A DNA stretch of 48,612 nt from Bacteroidales bacterium (GCA_018056955.1 JAGPEQ010000013.1:1-48612), one strand, 5' to 3'; positions 1 through 9,062 are shown, numbered from the stretch's first letter. The notes: generated by a model from the letters alone, not told the origin. Program-made: numbers and translations.

Positions 1-50
1 ACATTGCAAATACTAGATATACAAAGACTTTCTTTACCTCCCCCCCCCAA

Positions 51-81
51 AAAAGAAGAGGGGCATTTGCCCCTCCTCTTT
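51..81 (-). terminator. Rho-independent terminator of the ackA-ptb-buk operon
   Basis: On the minus strand a GC-rich stem lies 15 bases past the buk stop: arms at 52-64 and 69-81 with loop 65-68 and one mismatch, followed by a run of U (the A run at 49-54). A run of nine C lies just beyond at 40-48. Confidence 0.85.
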
Positions 82-95
82 GTTAATCATTCATA

Positions 96-1172
96 TTACT
101 TATACTCCTTTGGCATTACCTCGCCTTTTAGCACCATGAGCCCATTCATGGCAAGGGCTTGCATCTCATCTTCACCGGGGTAAACAGCAACTGGTGCAAT
201 AAACCCAACCATCTCCTTAACGTAATCAACCAGGTCAGGATTGTGTGCAATACCACCGGTAAGAATAATTGCATCAACCTTACCTTTCAGCACTGCAGCC
301 ATGGAACCAATAGCTTTACCAATGTTATAGGCCATAGCATCCTGAAGGAGTTTAGCCTTAGCATCGCCGGCACGAGCTTTTAGCTCAATTTCATATGCAT
401 CGTTGGTTCCAGCATGGGCAACCAATCCTCCCTTACCGGTAAGCATCTTTTTTACCTCATCGTAGGTTACCTCACCGCTAAAGCAAAGCTTTGCAAGCTG
501 ACCAGCAGGTACAGTTCCAGCACGCTCAGGTGAGAAAGGTCCATCGCCATCGAGGGCGTTGTTTACATCAATTACCCTGCCCTGACGATGTGCACCCACC
601 GATATACCTCCCCCAAGGTGTGCGATAACAAGGTTGAGCTCCTCGTACTTTTTATCGATACTTTTTGCATGCAAACGGGCAATGGCCTTCTGGTTTAGAG
701 CATGGAAGATAGATACCCTTTTGAAACGGGGATGGCCTGAAATGCGAGCAACATCCTCCATCTCGTCAACCACCACCGGGTCGGCAATGTATGCCTTAGC
801 CGAGGGTAACGAACGGGCAATATCGTCGGCAATTAAAGCGCCAAGGTTACTGGCATGCTCGCCCATTATGCTGTTGCGTAAGTCAACTTTCATTTGCTCA
901 TTAACCTCGTAAACCCCCGATTCAATGGGTTTTAGCAGTCCACCACGACCAACTACCGCCGATATTTTGTTAACATCAATACCAGCCTGTTTCAACTCCT
1001 CAAGAATAATTTCCTTACGGAAACTGAACTGGTCGGCAATGGTCTTAAACTTTGCCAAATCGTCGGCCGAGTGTTTGATGTTTTTCAGGAAAATGTTTTT
1101 ATTATTCCGGAATACGGCAATTTTGGTTGACGTGGAACCGGGGTTGATAGCCAGTATTTTATATTCTTCCAT
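96..1172 (-). CDS. buk: Butyrate kinase
   Basis: Acyl-phosphate kinase of the acetate/butyrate kinase (ASKHA) superfamily. It interconverts butyryl phosphate plus ADP and butyrate plus ATP in the cytoplasm. The 358 residues match the family length. The phosphate-binding start AINPGSTSTKIAVF is at residues 8-21, the middle has HLGGGISVGAHRQGRVID and the C-terminal part has ILTGGIAHNP. These separate it from the longer acetate kinase two genes upstream. It is last in the operon, 34 bp behind ptb, and is followed by a hairpin terminator. Branched acyl phosphates such as isobutyryl phosphate are also possible substrates, so butyrate itself is an inference from the family. Confidence 0.93.
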   Translation of the reverse strand: MEEYKILAINPGSTSTKIAVFRNNKNIFLKNIKHSADDLAKFKTIADQFSFRKEIILEELKQAGIDVNKISAVVGRGGLLKPIESGVYEVNEQMKVDLRNSIMGEHASNLGALIADDIARSLPSAKAYIADPVVVDEMEDVARISGHPRFKRVSIFHALNQKAIARLHAKSIDKKYEELNLVIAHLGGGISVGAHRQGRVIDVNNALDGDGPFSPERAGTVPAGQLAKLCFSGEVTYDEVKKMLTGKGGLVAHAGTNDAYEIELKARAGDAKAKLLQDAMAYNIGKAIGSMAAVLKGKVDAIILTGGIAHNPDLVDYVKEMVGFIAPVAVYPGEDEMQALAMNGLMVLKGEVMPKEYK

Positions 1173-1206
1173 GCTAATTATAATATTTTCAGGTTACTGG
1201 TTTGTA

Positions 1207-2112
1207 CTATTTTGCAGCGTTGGCAGCAAGGGCGATTGAATACATTTTTGATTGTACGCTGTCGCCACGTGATGTTAGCACGCAAGGCACTTTTGCGCCC
1301 ATAACCATGGCTCCAAGTTCGCCCTTAGCAAGCTTTGTGCAGGCCTTAAAGAATACATTACCCGATTCAATATTTGGGAAAAGTATGCAGTCGGCATCAC
1401 CGGCAACCTCACCTGAAACCTTTTTAATCTGAGCCGATTCCTTATCGATTGCCACATCAAGGGCAAGAGGTCCATCAACAATGGCACCCTTTATCTGACC
1501 CCTATCGGCCATTTTTGAGATAATGGCTGCATCAACACATGCCTGCATACCTGCCGACATTTGCTCAGTTGCAGCATTGAGGGCTACCTTTGGCATTTCA
1601 ATGCCAAGTGAATGGGCGGTTTGGATGAGGTAATTGGTAATGGCTATCTTTTGGTTCAAATCTGGAGCAGGAATGATTGCCACGTCGCCAACTATAAGAA
1701 GTTTGTGGTATGTGGGCACCTGAACAACGGTAACATGGCTTAGCACCGCCTTAGGAGGTAGTAAGCCATTCTCCTTGTCCAAAATGGCACGCATGTACTT
1801 ATCGGTGCTAACGAGACCTTTCATCAGTACATCGCCTTCACCCTTATTAATAAGCTCAACAGCTTTGCGGGCTGCTTTCATCTCATCGGCTTCCTGAACA
1901 ACGCGGAACTTTGAAAAATCGATATTGTGTTCGCCGCAAACTTTCTTGATGGTTGCCTCATCGCCCACCAGAGTGGCATCAACAATACCCATGTCAATAG
2001 CCATGCTAACAGCCTCAATGGTGTGATGGTCGTTAGCATAAGCTGCTACTAATCGTTTACGGGGTTTGCTACGAAGAATATCGAATAGCTGATCAAGTTT
2101 TTCTACTCTCAT
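1207..2112 (-). CDS. ptb: Phosphate butyryltransferase (phosphotransbutyrylase)
   Basis: Converts butyryl-CoA plus phosphate to butyryl phosphate plus CoA, supplying the substrate of the downstream kinase. The 301 residues are the usual size for the Ptb branch of the Pta/Ptb family. Recognisable segments are KPRKRLVAAYANDHHTIEAV (residues 16-35), the central GDVLMKGLVSTDKYMRAIL and the C-terminal FPNIESGNVFFKACTKLA. Placement between ackA and buk with gaps of 25 and 34 bp supports one transcript. Short phosphotransacetylases share this fold, but the adjacent buk argues for the butyryl or a related acyl substrate. Confidence 0.92.
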   Translation of the reverse strand: MRVEKLDQLFDILRSKPRKRLVAAYANDHHTIEAVSMAIDMGIVDATLVGDEATIKKVCGEHNIDFSKFRVVQEADEMKAARKAVELINKGEGDVLMKGLVSTDKYMRAILDKENGLLPPKAVLSHVTVVQVPTYHKLLIVGDVAIIPAPDLNQKIAITNYLIQTAHSLGIEMPKVALNAATEQMSAGMQACVDAAIISKMADRGQIKGAIVDGPLALDVAIDKESAQIKKVSGEVAGDADCILFPNIESGNVFFKACTKLAKGELGAMVMGAKVPCVLTSRGDSVQSKMYSIALAANAAK

Positions 2113-2137
2113 GGCTTTATCGCATTTTGTGTTTATA

Positions 2138-3349
2138 CTACTTTTTAAGTTCTTTTACAATGTTTGCCGTATCGGTGGCAATCACAAGCTCCTCGTTGGT
2201 GGTGATTACCATCACTTTAACCTTTGAACTAGGTTTGGTTAGCAACTTATCCTTACCGCGCACACCTTTATTGGCTTCAGAATCAAAATCGATACCCATG
2301 AAATCGATAGCGGTTGAAACCTTTTCGCGGAGAATTGGATCGTTCTCGCCTATACCACCGGTGAAAATGATAAGGTCAACACCATCCATTGCAGCAGCGT
2401 AAGCTCCAACATACTTTTTAACGCGGTAGTAGTACATATCGAGTGCAAGCTGAGCACGCTCATTGCCCTGAGCAGCGGCATTTTTCAGGTCTCTCATATC
2501 GGACGATAAACCCGATATACCAAGCACCCCACTCTTCTTGTTAATTACGTCATTAACCTCTTTAATGCTTAAGTTCTCCTTTTCAGCAAGGTAAAGTAAA
2601 ATACCAGCATCAACATCACCGCTGCGGGTTCCCATTATTAGACCTTCTACTGGAGTAAAACCCATTGAGGTATCAACTGATTTACCATGCTTTATTGCAG
2701 CTATTGATGCGCCATTACCTAGGTGACAGGTAATGATTTTCTGGCTCTCGAAATCAACACCAAGTATGCGACATGCCTTTTGGGCTACATACTTATGGCT
2801 TGTTCCGTGAAAGCCATACCTACGGATTTTATACTTATCGTAGTAGTCATGAGGAATAGCGTAGAGGTAAGCATATTTAGGCATGGTTTGATGGAACGAT
2901 GTATCGAATACAGCTACCTGGGGAACGCCCGGGAGTAGCTTTTCCATGGAAAGAATCCCTTTAAGGTTGGCAGGATTGTGAAGGGGGGCAAGCTCTATAC
3001 ACTTTTCAATTTCACTCTTGGTGAAATCGTCAATTAAGCTACTCTTGGTGAAAAATTCACCACCATGAGCCACACGGTGTCCAACAGCAGTAATCTCATT
3101 TAAACTCTTAATTACGCCATGTTTTTCGTTAACAAGCGCCTCAAGAATAAGATTAATACCGGTTGTGTGATCGGGGATGCTGGTAACCACCTCGTACCTA
3201 TCCTTACCCTCAGGCTTGTGAGTAAGAATAGCATCGGTAAAACCAATACGTTCAACAATACCCTTAGCTAGTAACTGACCATCATTGGCCATGTTTAGCA
3301 GCTGATACTTAATGGATGAACTTCCGCAGTTCAGAACGAGAACAATCAT
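2138..3349 (-). CDS. ackA: Acetate kinase
   Basis: Makes ATP from acetyl phosphate in fermentation. The start at 3349 gives MIVLVLNCGSSSIKYQLL, the normal N-terminus of the family; an ATG 27 bases upstream would add nine untypical residues. Length is 403 residues. Visible motifs are GHRVAHGGEFF, VFDTSFHQTMP, HLGNGASIAAIKHGKSVDTS and IMGTRSGDVDAG, which carry the catalytic and phosphate-binding residues of AckA. It is first in the operon, and a clear Bacteroidota promoter lies about 50 bp upstream. It is joined here to ptb and buk; no phosphate acetyltransferase gene is present in the window. Confidence 0.96.
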   Translation of the reverse strand: MIVLVLNCGSSSIKYQLLNMANDGQLLAKGIVERIGFTDAILTHKPEGKDRYEVVTSIPDHTTGINLILEALVNEKHGVIKSLNEITAVGHRVAHGGEFFTKSSLIDDFTKSEIEKCIELAPLHNPANLKGILSMEKLLPGVPQVAVFDTSFHQTMPKYAYLYAIPHDYYDKYKIRRYGFHGTSHKYVAQKACRILGVDFESQKIITCHLGNGASIAAIKHGKSVDTSMGFTPVEGLIMGTRSGDVDAGILLYLAEKENLSIKEVNDVINKKSGVLGISGLSSDMRDLKNAAAQGNERAQLALDMYYYRVKKYVGAYAAAMDGVDLIIFTGGIGENDPILREKVSTAIDFMGIDFDSEANKGVRGKDKLLTKPSSKVKVMVITTNEELVIATDTANIVKELKK

Positions 3350-3399
3350 TGTTTTATTATTTTGATAGTCAAACAATTAGTTAATTCAATTTACATACG

Positions 3400-3431
3400 C
3401 AAAATTAGGAATAAATACCTTCACCTTCAAA
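3400..3431 (-). promoter_or_regulatory. Promoter of ackA-ptb-buk
   Basis: Read on the minus strand, TTTG (3428-3431) is followed after 20 bp by TAATTTTG (3400-3407), a full match to the Bacteroidota -33/-7 pattern. A start near 3393 would give a leader of about 44 bases. The rest of the gap between the divergent genes (3350-3684) is AT-rich with no gene seen. Confidence 0.7.
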
Positions 3432-3657
3432 GCATTTAAGGCTTTTTAAAGCATTAACTGGTTGATTTATAGTAAAACAGGCGTTTAAAACACCTCTAAC
3501 ACTCTGAATTACATTGCAATATGTAGCATATGTTTTTCAACATGGTATTTTTTTTTCTTGAATTGCTTACGATGTTATACCCAGTTTTATATTTTTTCAA
3601 AATCAAATCATTAGAATCAAAATTACGGGAAGAAAATCATAGAAAAATAAATTGCTT

Positions 3658-3665
3658 TAAGTTTG
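3658..3665 (+). promoter_or_regulatory. -7 element for the FAD/Fe-S dehydrogenase gene
   Basis: TAAGTTTG matches TAnnTTTG. It lies 20 bp before the ATG and is followed by an AAAGAGG ribosome-binding site at 3677-3683. No clear -33 TTTG is seen, so this rests on one element. Confidence 0.5.
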
Positions 3666-3684
3666 TATGAATTTTTAAAGAGGT

Positions 3685-6606
3685 ATGAAAGATTTGGAAA
3701 TCAAAATAAATGAGCTGAGCGATCTGCTAAGCTGCGAGGTAAAGTGGGACGAATCCACTCTTATTCAGTATTCAACCGATGCATCGGCATACAAGGAGAA
3801 ACCTTATGCTGTAGTTTGGCCACAAGATGTAAATGATATCCAACAGGCTATTCGCTTTGCCAAAACGCATAAAATACCAGTTATTCCCCGTGCAGCAGGA
3901 ACCTCGTTGGCGGGACAGGTAGTTGGCAAAGGCATTATTATTGATATCTCAAAGCATTTCCGCAGATTCATCAACCTTGATATTGAAAAGAGAAGGGTTA
4001 CCGTTGAACCCGGTGTTATACTCGATGAGCTTAACCTCTTTCTTAAACCACATGGTTTATTCTTTGGCCCTGAAACATCAACATCAAATCGGTGTACCCT
4101 CTCGGGTATGGTGGGCAATAACAGCTGCGGCTCACATTCTTTGGTATACGGGAGCACCCGCGATCATCTTTACTCAGTAAAAATGGTACTCGACGACGGA
4201 AATGAATACCTTTTTGGAGAGGTAAATAAAACCGAATACGATGAAAAACTAAGGCTTTCAAATCGCGAAGGGGATATTTACCGTTACATACATAACCTTA
4301 TAGGTAATGAGCAAAATCAAAAGTTAATTACTTCGAATTTTCCTGATCCCAGTGTAAAACGTCGGAATACGGGCTATGCCCTGGACACGTTTATTGGAAC
4401 AGTGGCTGCTGGTGGTGAATTACCGCTTAACCTTGCAAAATTGATTGCCGGGAGTGAAGGAACTTTTGGCATTATCACCGAAATAACCCTAAACCTGGTA
4501 CCTCTTCCCCCTAAGGAAAAAGCTGTAGTCGCTGTACATTTAAAAAATCGCACCGATGCCTTCAAGGCAAACCTTATAGCCCTGAAGCACAAACCCTGGG
4601 CTGTGGAACTAATGGACAACATTATCCTGGATTGCACTAAGGGCAATATTGAGCAGCAAAAGAACCGCTTTTTTGTTCAGGGCGACCCGGGAGCCATACT
4701 TATTGTTGAATTCTTTGCCGATAGTAAAGGCGAAATTGAAAGCGCTGCCCAGAAAATGGAAAGTGATATGCGTGAGGCAGGCTACGGTTATCATTTCCCA
4801 ATTATTTGGGGTGCTGAAACCTCAAAGGTTTGGAATCTGCGTAAGGCTGGACTTGGTGTATTATCGAATGTTGTGGGCGATGCAAAACCCGTTTCGCTTA
4901 TTGAAGATACTGCGGTTCCTGTTGAAAGGCTACCCGAATACATGGACGATTTCGAAAAAATAATGCAACGATATGGGCTTGAATGCGTTTACCATGCACA
5001 CATAGGAACGGGAGAACTCCATTTAAGGCCCGTGCTTAATCTTAAGGATCCTAAGGATGTTGAGCTATTCCATACCATTGGCTACGAAGTGGCCATGCTC
5101 GTTAAAAAGTACAAGGGTTCTTTAAGCGGCGAACACGGCGATGGAAGATTGCGAGGCGAATTTATACCCATCTTTTACGGCGAAGAGGTTTACCAGCTCA
5201 TGCGAGAGCTGAAGTTCGCTTTTGACCCTGATAATATTTTTAATCCGGGAAAAATCATCGATACCCCACCCATGAACAGCTCTTTAAGGTATATTCCCGG
5301 TCAAAAGGAAAGGGTTATTGATACCATTTTCGATTTTTCGTCCTCGCTTGGAATAATACGCGCTACAGAAAAATGTAATGGTTCAGGCGACTGCCGAAAA
5401 ACACATTTGTCGGGCGGAACACTTTGCCCAAGCTACATGGCAACACTTAACGAAGCTAACACAACACGCGCACGAGCTAACCTACTCAGGGAATTTTTAT
5501 CATACAGCCCTAAAAGAAACCCATTTAATCAAAGGGAGCTATACGAAATACTGGATTTATGCCTCTCATGCAAGGGATGTAAGAACGAATGCCCCTCGAG
5601 CGTTGATATGGCAAAGCTTAAAGCCGAATTCTTACAGCACTGGTACGATGCAAACGGCATCCCCATACGAAGTAGGATGGTAGCCTACATTGCCCATATA
5701 AACCGAATGGGTAGTTACTTCCCCCGATTAACAAATTGGTTTTTAAGCAATAAGGTAACATCAAAAATTCTGATGCAGGCAATAGGATTTGAACCTAAAC
5801 GAAAAATGCCCCTGCTAGGTGAATCTACCCTTAAGAAATGGTTTAAGCGGAACAGATGCCATTCAGCTAAACACAACGGAAAGGTTTACCTCCTACCTGA
5901 CGAGTTTACAAACTACAACGACGTACATATAGGCATTAAGGCTGTTGAATTGCTTAATCGGCTTGGTTATGAGGTGGAACTGGTTGATATTTTTGAAAGT
6001 GGTAGAACCTATATTTCAAAGGGTTTGGTAAGAACCGCCAAGCGTATTGCCAACAGCAACATTGAAAAGCTATCGGGTATCATAAATCCAGATACACCCC
6101 TTATTGGAATAGAACCTTCGGCAATACTTAGTTTTAGAGATGAGTATCCCGATTTGGTATCCCAAGAAAACAAGCAAAAGGCAAATAGTTTAGCAGAGAA
6201 CTCTCTTCTTTTTGAAGAATTTTTTATTAGGGAGGCTGCTAAAGGCAGAATCAACCCAGAGATGTTTACTACAAGAGCCCAGCACATTAAGTTACATGGA
6301 CACTGCCAGCAAAAAGCAATTGCCTCAACAACACCTACTAAAGCAATGCTATCGTTTCCTGTAAACTATACAGTGGAGGAAATCCCGAGTGGTTGTTGCG
6401 GCATGGCAGGGGCATTTGGTTATGAAAAGGAACATTACGATTTATCGATGAAAGTGGGTGAGTTAGTTCTGTTCCCCGAAATCCGTAAAACACCCCTTGA
6501 CACAATAATTTCTGCACCCGGAACAAGCTGTAGGCACCAGATTAAAGATGGTACTGGCCGAAAAGCCCTTCACCCCATTGAGGTGATGTGGGAGGCGTTG
6601 GTTTAA
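3685..6606 (+). CDS. FAD-linked 2-hydroxyacid dehydrogenase fused to an Fe-S/CCG domain
   Basis: A 973-residue flavoprotein. The N-terminal half is a vanillyl-alcohol-oxidase type FAD domain (RAAGTSLAGQVVG near residue 70, NNSCGSHSLVYGSTRDHL near 150) with the matching C-terminal FAD-oxidase domain ending at FDPDNIFNPGKI. Next is a ferredoxin-like part with CNGSGDC (about 563) and CLSCKGCKNECP (about 626-637). The C-terminal CCG-type domain has GHCQQKA (about 872) and GCCGMAGAFGYEKE (about 905). This order is that of D-lactate dehydrogenases and of E. coli YdiJ (D-2-hydroxyglutarate dehydrogenase). It probably oxidises a D-2-hydroxyacid and passes electrons to a membrane or soluble carrier. 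The exact substrate cannot be read from sequence. It appears monocistronic. Confidence 0.88.
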   Translation: MKDLEIKINELSDLLSCEVKWDESTLIQYSTDASAYKEKPYAVVWPQDVNDIQQAIRFAKTHKIPVIPRAAGTSLAGQVVGKGIIIDISKHFRRFINLDIEKRRVTVEPGVILDELNLFLKPHGLFFGPETSTSNRCTLSGMVGNNSCGSHSLVYGSTRDHLYSVKMVLDDGNEYLFGEVNKTEYDEKLRLSNREGDIYRYIHNLIGNEQNQKLITSNFPDPSVKRRNTGYALDTFIGTVAAGGELPLNLAKLIAGSEGTFGIITEITLNLVPLPPKEKAVVAVHLKNRTDAFKANLIALKHKPWAVELMDNIILDCTKGNIEQQKNRFFVQGDPGAILIVEFFADSKGEIESAAQKMESDMREAGYGYHFPIIWGAETSKVWNLRKAGLGVLSNVVGDAKPVSLIEDTAVPVERLPEYMDDFEKIMQRYGLECVYHAHIGTGELHLRPVLNLKDPKDVELFHTIGYEVAMLVKKYKGSLSGEHGDGRLRGEFIPIFYGEEVYQLMRELKFAFDPDNIFNPGKIIDTPPMNSSLRYIPGQKERVIDTIFDFSSSLGIIRATEKCNGSGDCRKTHLSGGTLCPSYMATLNEANTTRARANLLREFLSYSPKRNPFNQRELYEILDLCLSCKGCKNECPSSVDMAKLKAEFLQHWYDANGIPIRSRMVAYIAHINRMGSYFPRLTNWFLSNKVTSKILMQAIGFEPKRKMPLLGESTLKKWFKRNRCHSAKHNGKVYLLPDEFTNYNDVHIGIKAVELLNRLGYEVELVDIFESGRTYISKGLVRTAKRIANSNIEKLSGIINPDTPLIGIEPSAILSFRDEYPDLVSQENKQKANSLAENSLLFEEFFIREAAKGRINPEMFTTRAQHIKLHGHCQQKAIASTTPTKAMLSFPVNYTVEEIPSGCCGMAGAFGYEKEHYDLSMKVGELVLFPEIRKTPLDTIISAPGTSCRHQIKDGTGRKALHPIEVMWEALV

Positions 6607-6607
6607 A

Positions 6608-6656
6608 GGATAAAGGATAAAGGGTAAAGGATAAAGGGTAAAGGATAAAGGTTAAA
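6608..6656 (+). repeat. Heptanucleotide tandem repeat, GGATAAA family
   Basis: Seven 7-bp units (GGATAAA, with GGGTAAA and GGTTAAA variants) begin one base after the stop codon of the dehydrogenase gene. The following 200 bp up to the pfkA promoter hold no gene or obvious structure. Confidence 0.9.
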
Positions 6657-6847
6657 GATTTGAGGTTCAAAGTTTAAGGTTAAAGGGGTTAAAACAATCC
6701 ACTTTGCAATATTTCAGAACTATCTCAGCATTTCTGCTTTCTGATTTTTAGTTTCATACTAATTATTCGGATTCTTCCCCTTCCCGTTTTCACACGTTTG
6801 CGGTGCATAATTATTTGTAACATCAAGAGTTTTGATACTTTTTAGCA

Positions 6848-6876
6848 TTGTACGTTTAAAAAAATTCATACCTTTG
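6848..6876 (+). promoter_or_regulatory. Promoter of pfkA
   Basis: TTG (6848-6850), an 18-bp spacer, then TACCTTTG (6869-6876), a full match to the Bacteroidota -33/-7 pattern. The predicted start near 6883 leaves a leader of about 185 bases, long for this window. Confidence 0.7.
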
Positions 6877-6900
6877 CGAACGTGGAAAAAATTTGGCTTT

Positions 6901-6991
6901 TTACAATTTGTAATATACCAAATAATGAGGTAAACATGAACAACCAGTTTTAATTATTGAGGTATATCGAAAAAATGATTACAATTTGTAA
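6901..6991 (+). promoter_or_regulatory. Two identical 13-bp dyads in the pfkA leader
   Basis: TTACAATTTGTAA, a perfect dyad around a central T, occurs at 6901-6913 and again at 6979-6991, 78 bp apart. Both copies lie downstream of the predicted transcription start and upstream of the coding region. They look like a pair of operator half-complexes, but the regulator is unknown. Confidence 0.5.
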
Positions 6992-7068
6992 CTTTTTCGG
7001 CAGTTTTACTTCAGTTTTTAAAACAAAGACTTTAGCGTAAAAAACCTTAACAAACGAAATTAAAACCA

Positions 7069-8163
7069 ATGAAAAGAGTTTTAGTAGCAACAGGAGGCGG
7101 CGATTGTCCTGGATTAAATGCGGTGATCCGGGCAATTGTTAAACGTGCCTCTCAGGAACCCGACTGGGAAGTTATTGGTAGTATTCAGTCGTTCGATGGA
7201 ATTCTACGTGAGCCTACTGAAATCAAGGTGCTCGACGAGCGTGCTGTGGCAGGCATTCACGTACAGGGTGGTACAATAATTGGAACAACCAATAAGGGAG
7301 GCCCCTTTGCTTGGCCTGTTAAAAATAAGGATGGCTCATGGGGTGCGGTTGACCGTTCCGATGAGATGATCCGCAAACTACAATATCTGGGGATTGATGC
7401 TGTTATCAGTATTGGTGGCGATGGTTCTCAACGCATTTCACAACAGCTATTCGAAAAAGGGTTGAATATTATTGGTGTTCCCAAAACCATCGATAACGAC
7501 CTTTCAGCAACTGACTTTACTTTCGGTTTCCAAACTGCAGTTCAAATTGCAACAGAAGCCGTTGATAAGCTGGTTACCACGGCCGCTAGCCATAACCGAG
7601 TTCTGATTCTAGAGGTAATGGGACGTTATGCCGGGTGGATTGCACTGCATGCTGCTATTGCCGGCGGTGCTGAGGTTTGCTTAATTCCTGAAATCCCATA
7701 CGATATCCATAAGGTTGCTGAACGACTCCAAAGTCGTTACAATAAAGGGAAAGGACATGCCATTGTAGTAGTAGCTGAGGGTGCTCTACCCAAGGGTGGC
7801 ACACTGGTATCGGCTGAAAGCGATGAGGTTGGTTACCATAACCTCCGACTTGGTGGAGTTGCGCACAAAATTACACGAGACCTTAAGAGCATTGGTTTTG
7901 AGGCCGACATCCGCGAAACCGTTCTTGGACACTTGCAGCGTGGTGGCATTCCCGTAGCTTACGATAGAGTTTTGGCTACTCAGTTTGGCGTAAAGGCCTT
8001 TGAAATGGTGCTTGAGGGTAAATTTGGCGAAATGGTTGCATACCGTCACCCCGATATCATTTCCGTGCCCCTTATTGATGCCATTAACCGTCCCAACTTT
8101 GTTGACCCTGATTGCGACCTGGTGCGCACAGCTCGAGGTGTTGGTATAAGCTTTGGTGAGTAA
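7069..8163 (+). CDS. pfkA: 6-phosphofructokinase, mixed-substrate type
   Basis: Phosphorylates fructose 6-phosphate to the 1,6-bisphosphate in glycolysis. Motifs in order are GGGDCPGLNAVIRA (residues 9-22), GGDGS (116-120), PKTIDND (138-144, with the catalytic aspartate 142), EVMGRYAGWIALHAA and the C-terminal LGHLQRGG. Length is 364 residues. The phosphoryl-donor positions are glycine 119 in GGDGS, typical of ATP enzymes, and lysine 139 in PKTIDND, typical of pyrophosphate enzymes. This combination marks the mixed-substrate group; known members of that type use ATP, but the donor here is unproven. It has its own promoter and terminator. Confidence 0.93.
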   Translation: MKRVLVATGGGDCPGLNAVIRAIVKRASQEPDWEVIGSIQSFDGILREPTEIKVLDERAVAGIHVQGGTIIGTTNKGGPFAWPVKNKDGSWGAVDRSDEMIRKLQYLGIDAVISIGGDGSQRISQQLFEKGLNIIGVPKTIDNDLSATDFTFGFQTAVQIATEAVDKLVTTAASHNRVLILEVMGRYAGWIALHAAIAGGAEVCLIPEIPYDIHKVAERLQSRYNKGKGHAIVVVAEGALPKGGTLVSAESDEVGYHNLRLGGVAHKITRDLKSIGFEADIRETVLGHLQRGGIPVAYDRVLATQFGVKAFEMVLEGKFGEMVAYRHPDIISVPLIDAINRPNFVDPDCDLVRTARGVGISFGE

Positions 8164-8184
8164 AAAGTATTTATCAATAACAGG

Positions 8185-8216
8185 AAAGGGGAAGTTTAAA
8201 CTTCCCCTTTTTTTTC
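8185..8216 (+). terminator. Rho-independent terminator of pfkA
   Basis: A perfect inverted repeat (AAAGGGGAAGTTT paired with AAACTTCCCCTTT) runs into eight or more T, 20 bases after the pfkA stop. Confidence 0.92.
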
Positions 8217-8240
8217 AAGTTTCAGCGTACTTTCAGACTT

Positions 8241-8654
8241 CTAAATAGGATCGTTGCAAACCTCGCAAACCGAGGGGGCTTTAATTCCAGAATACTCAAT
8301 TAATTCCCACCCTGACTCAGCCATATCCTCGTCTCCGGGTTCATAGTTCCAAACGATTTGGATTGGTACCCCCATCTCAAATATCTCCTGCATGTGCTGG
8401 AAAAGGGTAATCATATACTTATACGAAGCGGAGTTAATGTATTTGAAGAAAAGCCTAAAGTTTATTGGCTTAACCGATTTGGCTCCATTTTTTTGAATTT
8501 CAATTTTAAACTGGGTGAGCCACTTTACTACAGGTTCGTAAAAACTGGTTACATTTTCCGGATGACTAACCCCAATTATAGTGAAATTGCCACTTTGGGG
8601 ATCAAATGTAATATCTGGGGAATCCTTTCTGGCTTTAATGCGTAATGGTTCCAT
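8241..8654 (-). CDS. SiaC-like regulatory phosphoprotein (DUF1987), divergent paralogue
   Basis: A 137-residue single-domain protein. It is the third and last of three tandem paralogues, 12 bp behind its neighbour. It shares the N-terminal pattern TPxxTFDxxSGxFTIxG and the block SFYEPVVKWL with them. In the SiaABC system of Pseudomonas, SiaC is switched by phosphorylation of one threonine by a kinase and a PP2C phosphatase. The segment that carries the site reads YINSASYKYM here instead of YFNTASSKM in the other two, so the threonine is replaced by serine. Its partner is unknown, and no kinase or phosphatase lies nearby. Family assignment is good, role inferred. Confidence 0.82.
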   Translation of the reverse strand: MEPLRIKARKDSPDITFDPQSGNFTIIGVSHPENVTSFYEPVVKWLTQFKIEIQKNGAKSVKPINFRLFFKYINSASYKYMITLFQHMQEIFEMGVPIQIVWNYEPGDEDMAESGWELIEYSGIKAPSVCEVCNDPI

Positions 8655-8666
8655 TATGGTATGTTT

Positions 8667-9050
8667 TTACATTTCAGGCTTTGGTACAAGTTTAAAAGGT
8701 ACTGATATCAACTCGGCAAGTTCCTCGCCTGCCTCCTCAAGTTCAGCATCTTGCTGAGGATATTTCCATACTATCTGAACCTCATACCCCTTTTTAAAAA
8801 GCTCTTTGATGCGGTTCATTATAATCAATATCATTTTTGAGGAAGCAGTATTAAAATACTCAAAATCGAATTCAAAGAGTGAGGTTTTGTTGGGGTTTTT
8901 CATGTAATCGTCCAACCAAGCAATAAGTGGAGTGTAAAACGATTTAACGTCCTCCGGAAGGGATTTCCCTTGAATAGTAAACTCACCGCTATCCCGGTCA
9001 AAAATAACTTTGGGTGTGGTAAGTGTTGGTTCGAGGTGAAGCCTTTCCAT
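8667..9050 (-). CDS. SiaC-like regulatory phosphoprotein (DUF1987)
   Basis: The middle member of the triplet, 127 residues. It has KVIFDRDSGEFTIQGKSLPE near residues 14-33, KSFYTPLIAWLDDY, and the phosphosite-like YFNTASSKMILIIMNRI near 66-82. It is likely a cytoplasmic switch protein that binds a kinase when unphosphorylated. It is co-transcribed with both neighbours (gaps of 12 bp). Sequence differences from the flanking copies are large enough for separate partners. Confidence 0.85.
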   Translation of the reverse strand: MERLHLEPTLTTPKVIFDRDSGEFTIQGKSLPEDVKSFYTPLIAWLDDYMKNPNKTSLFEFDFEYFNTASSKMILIIMNRIKELFKKGYEVQIVWKYPQQDAELEEAGEELAELISVPFKLVPKPEM

Positions 9051-9062
9051 GGACGTTAGAAG

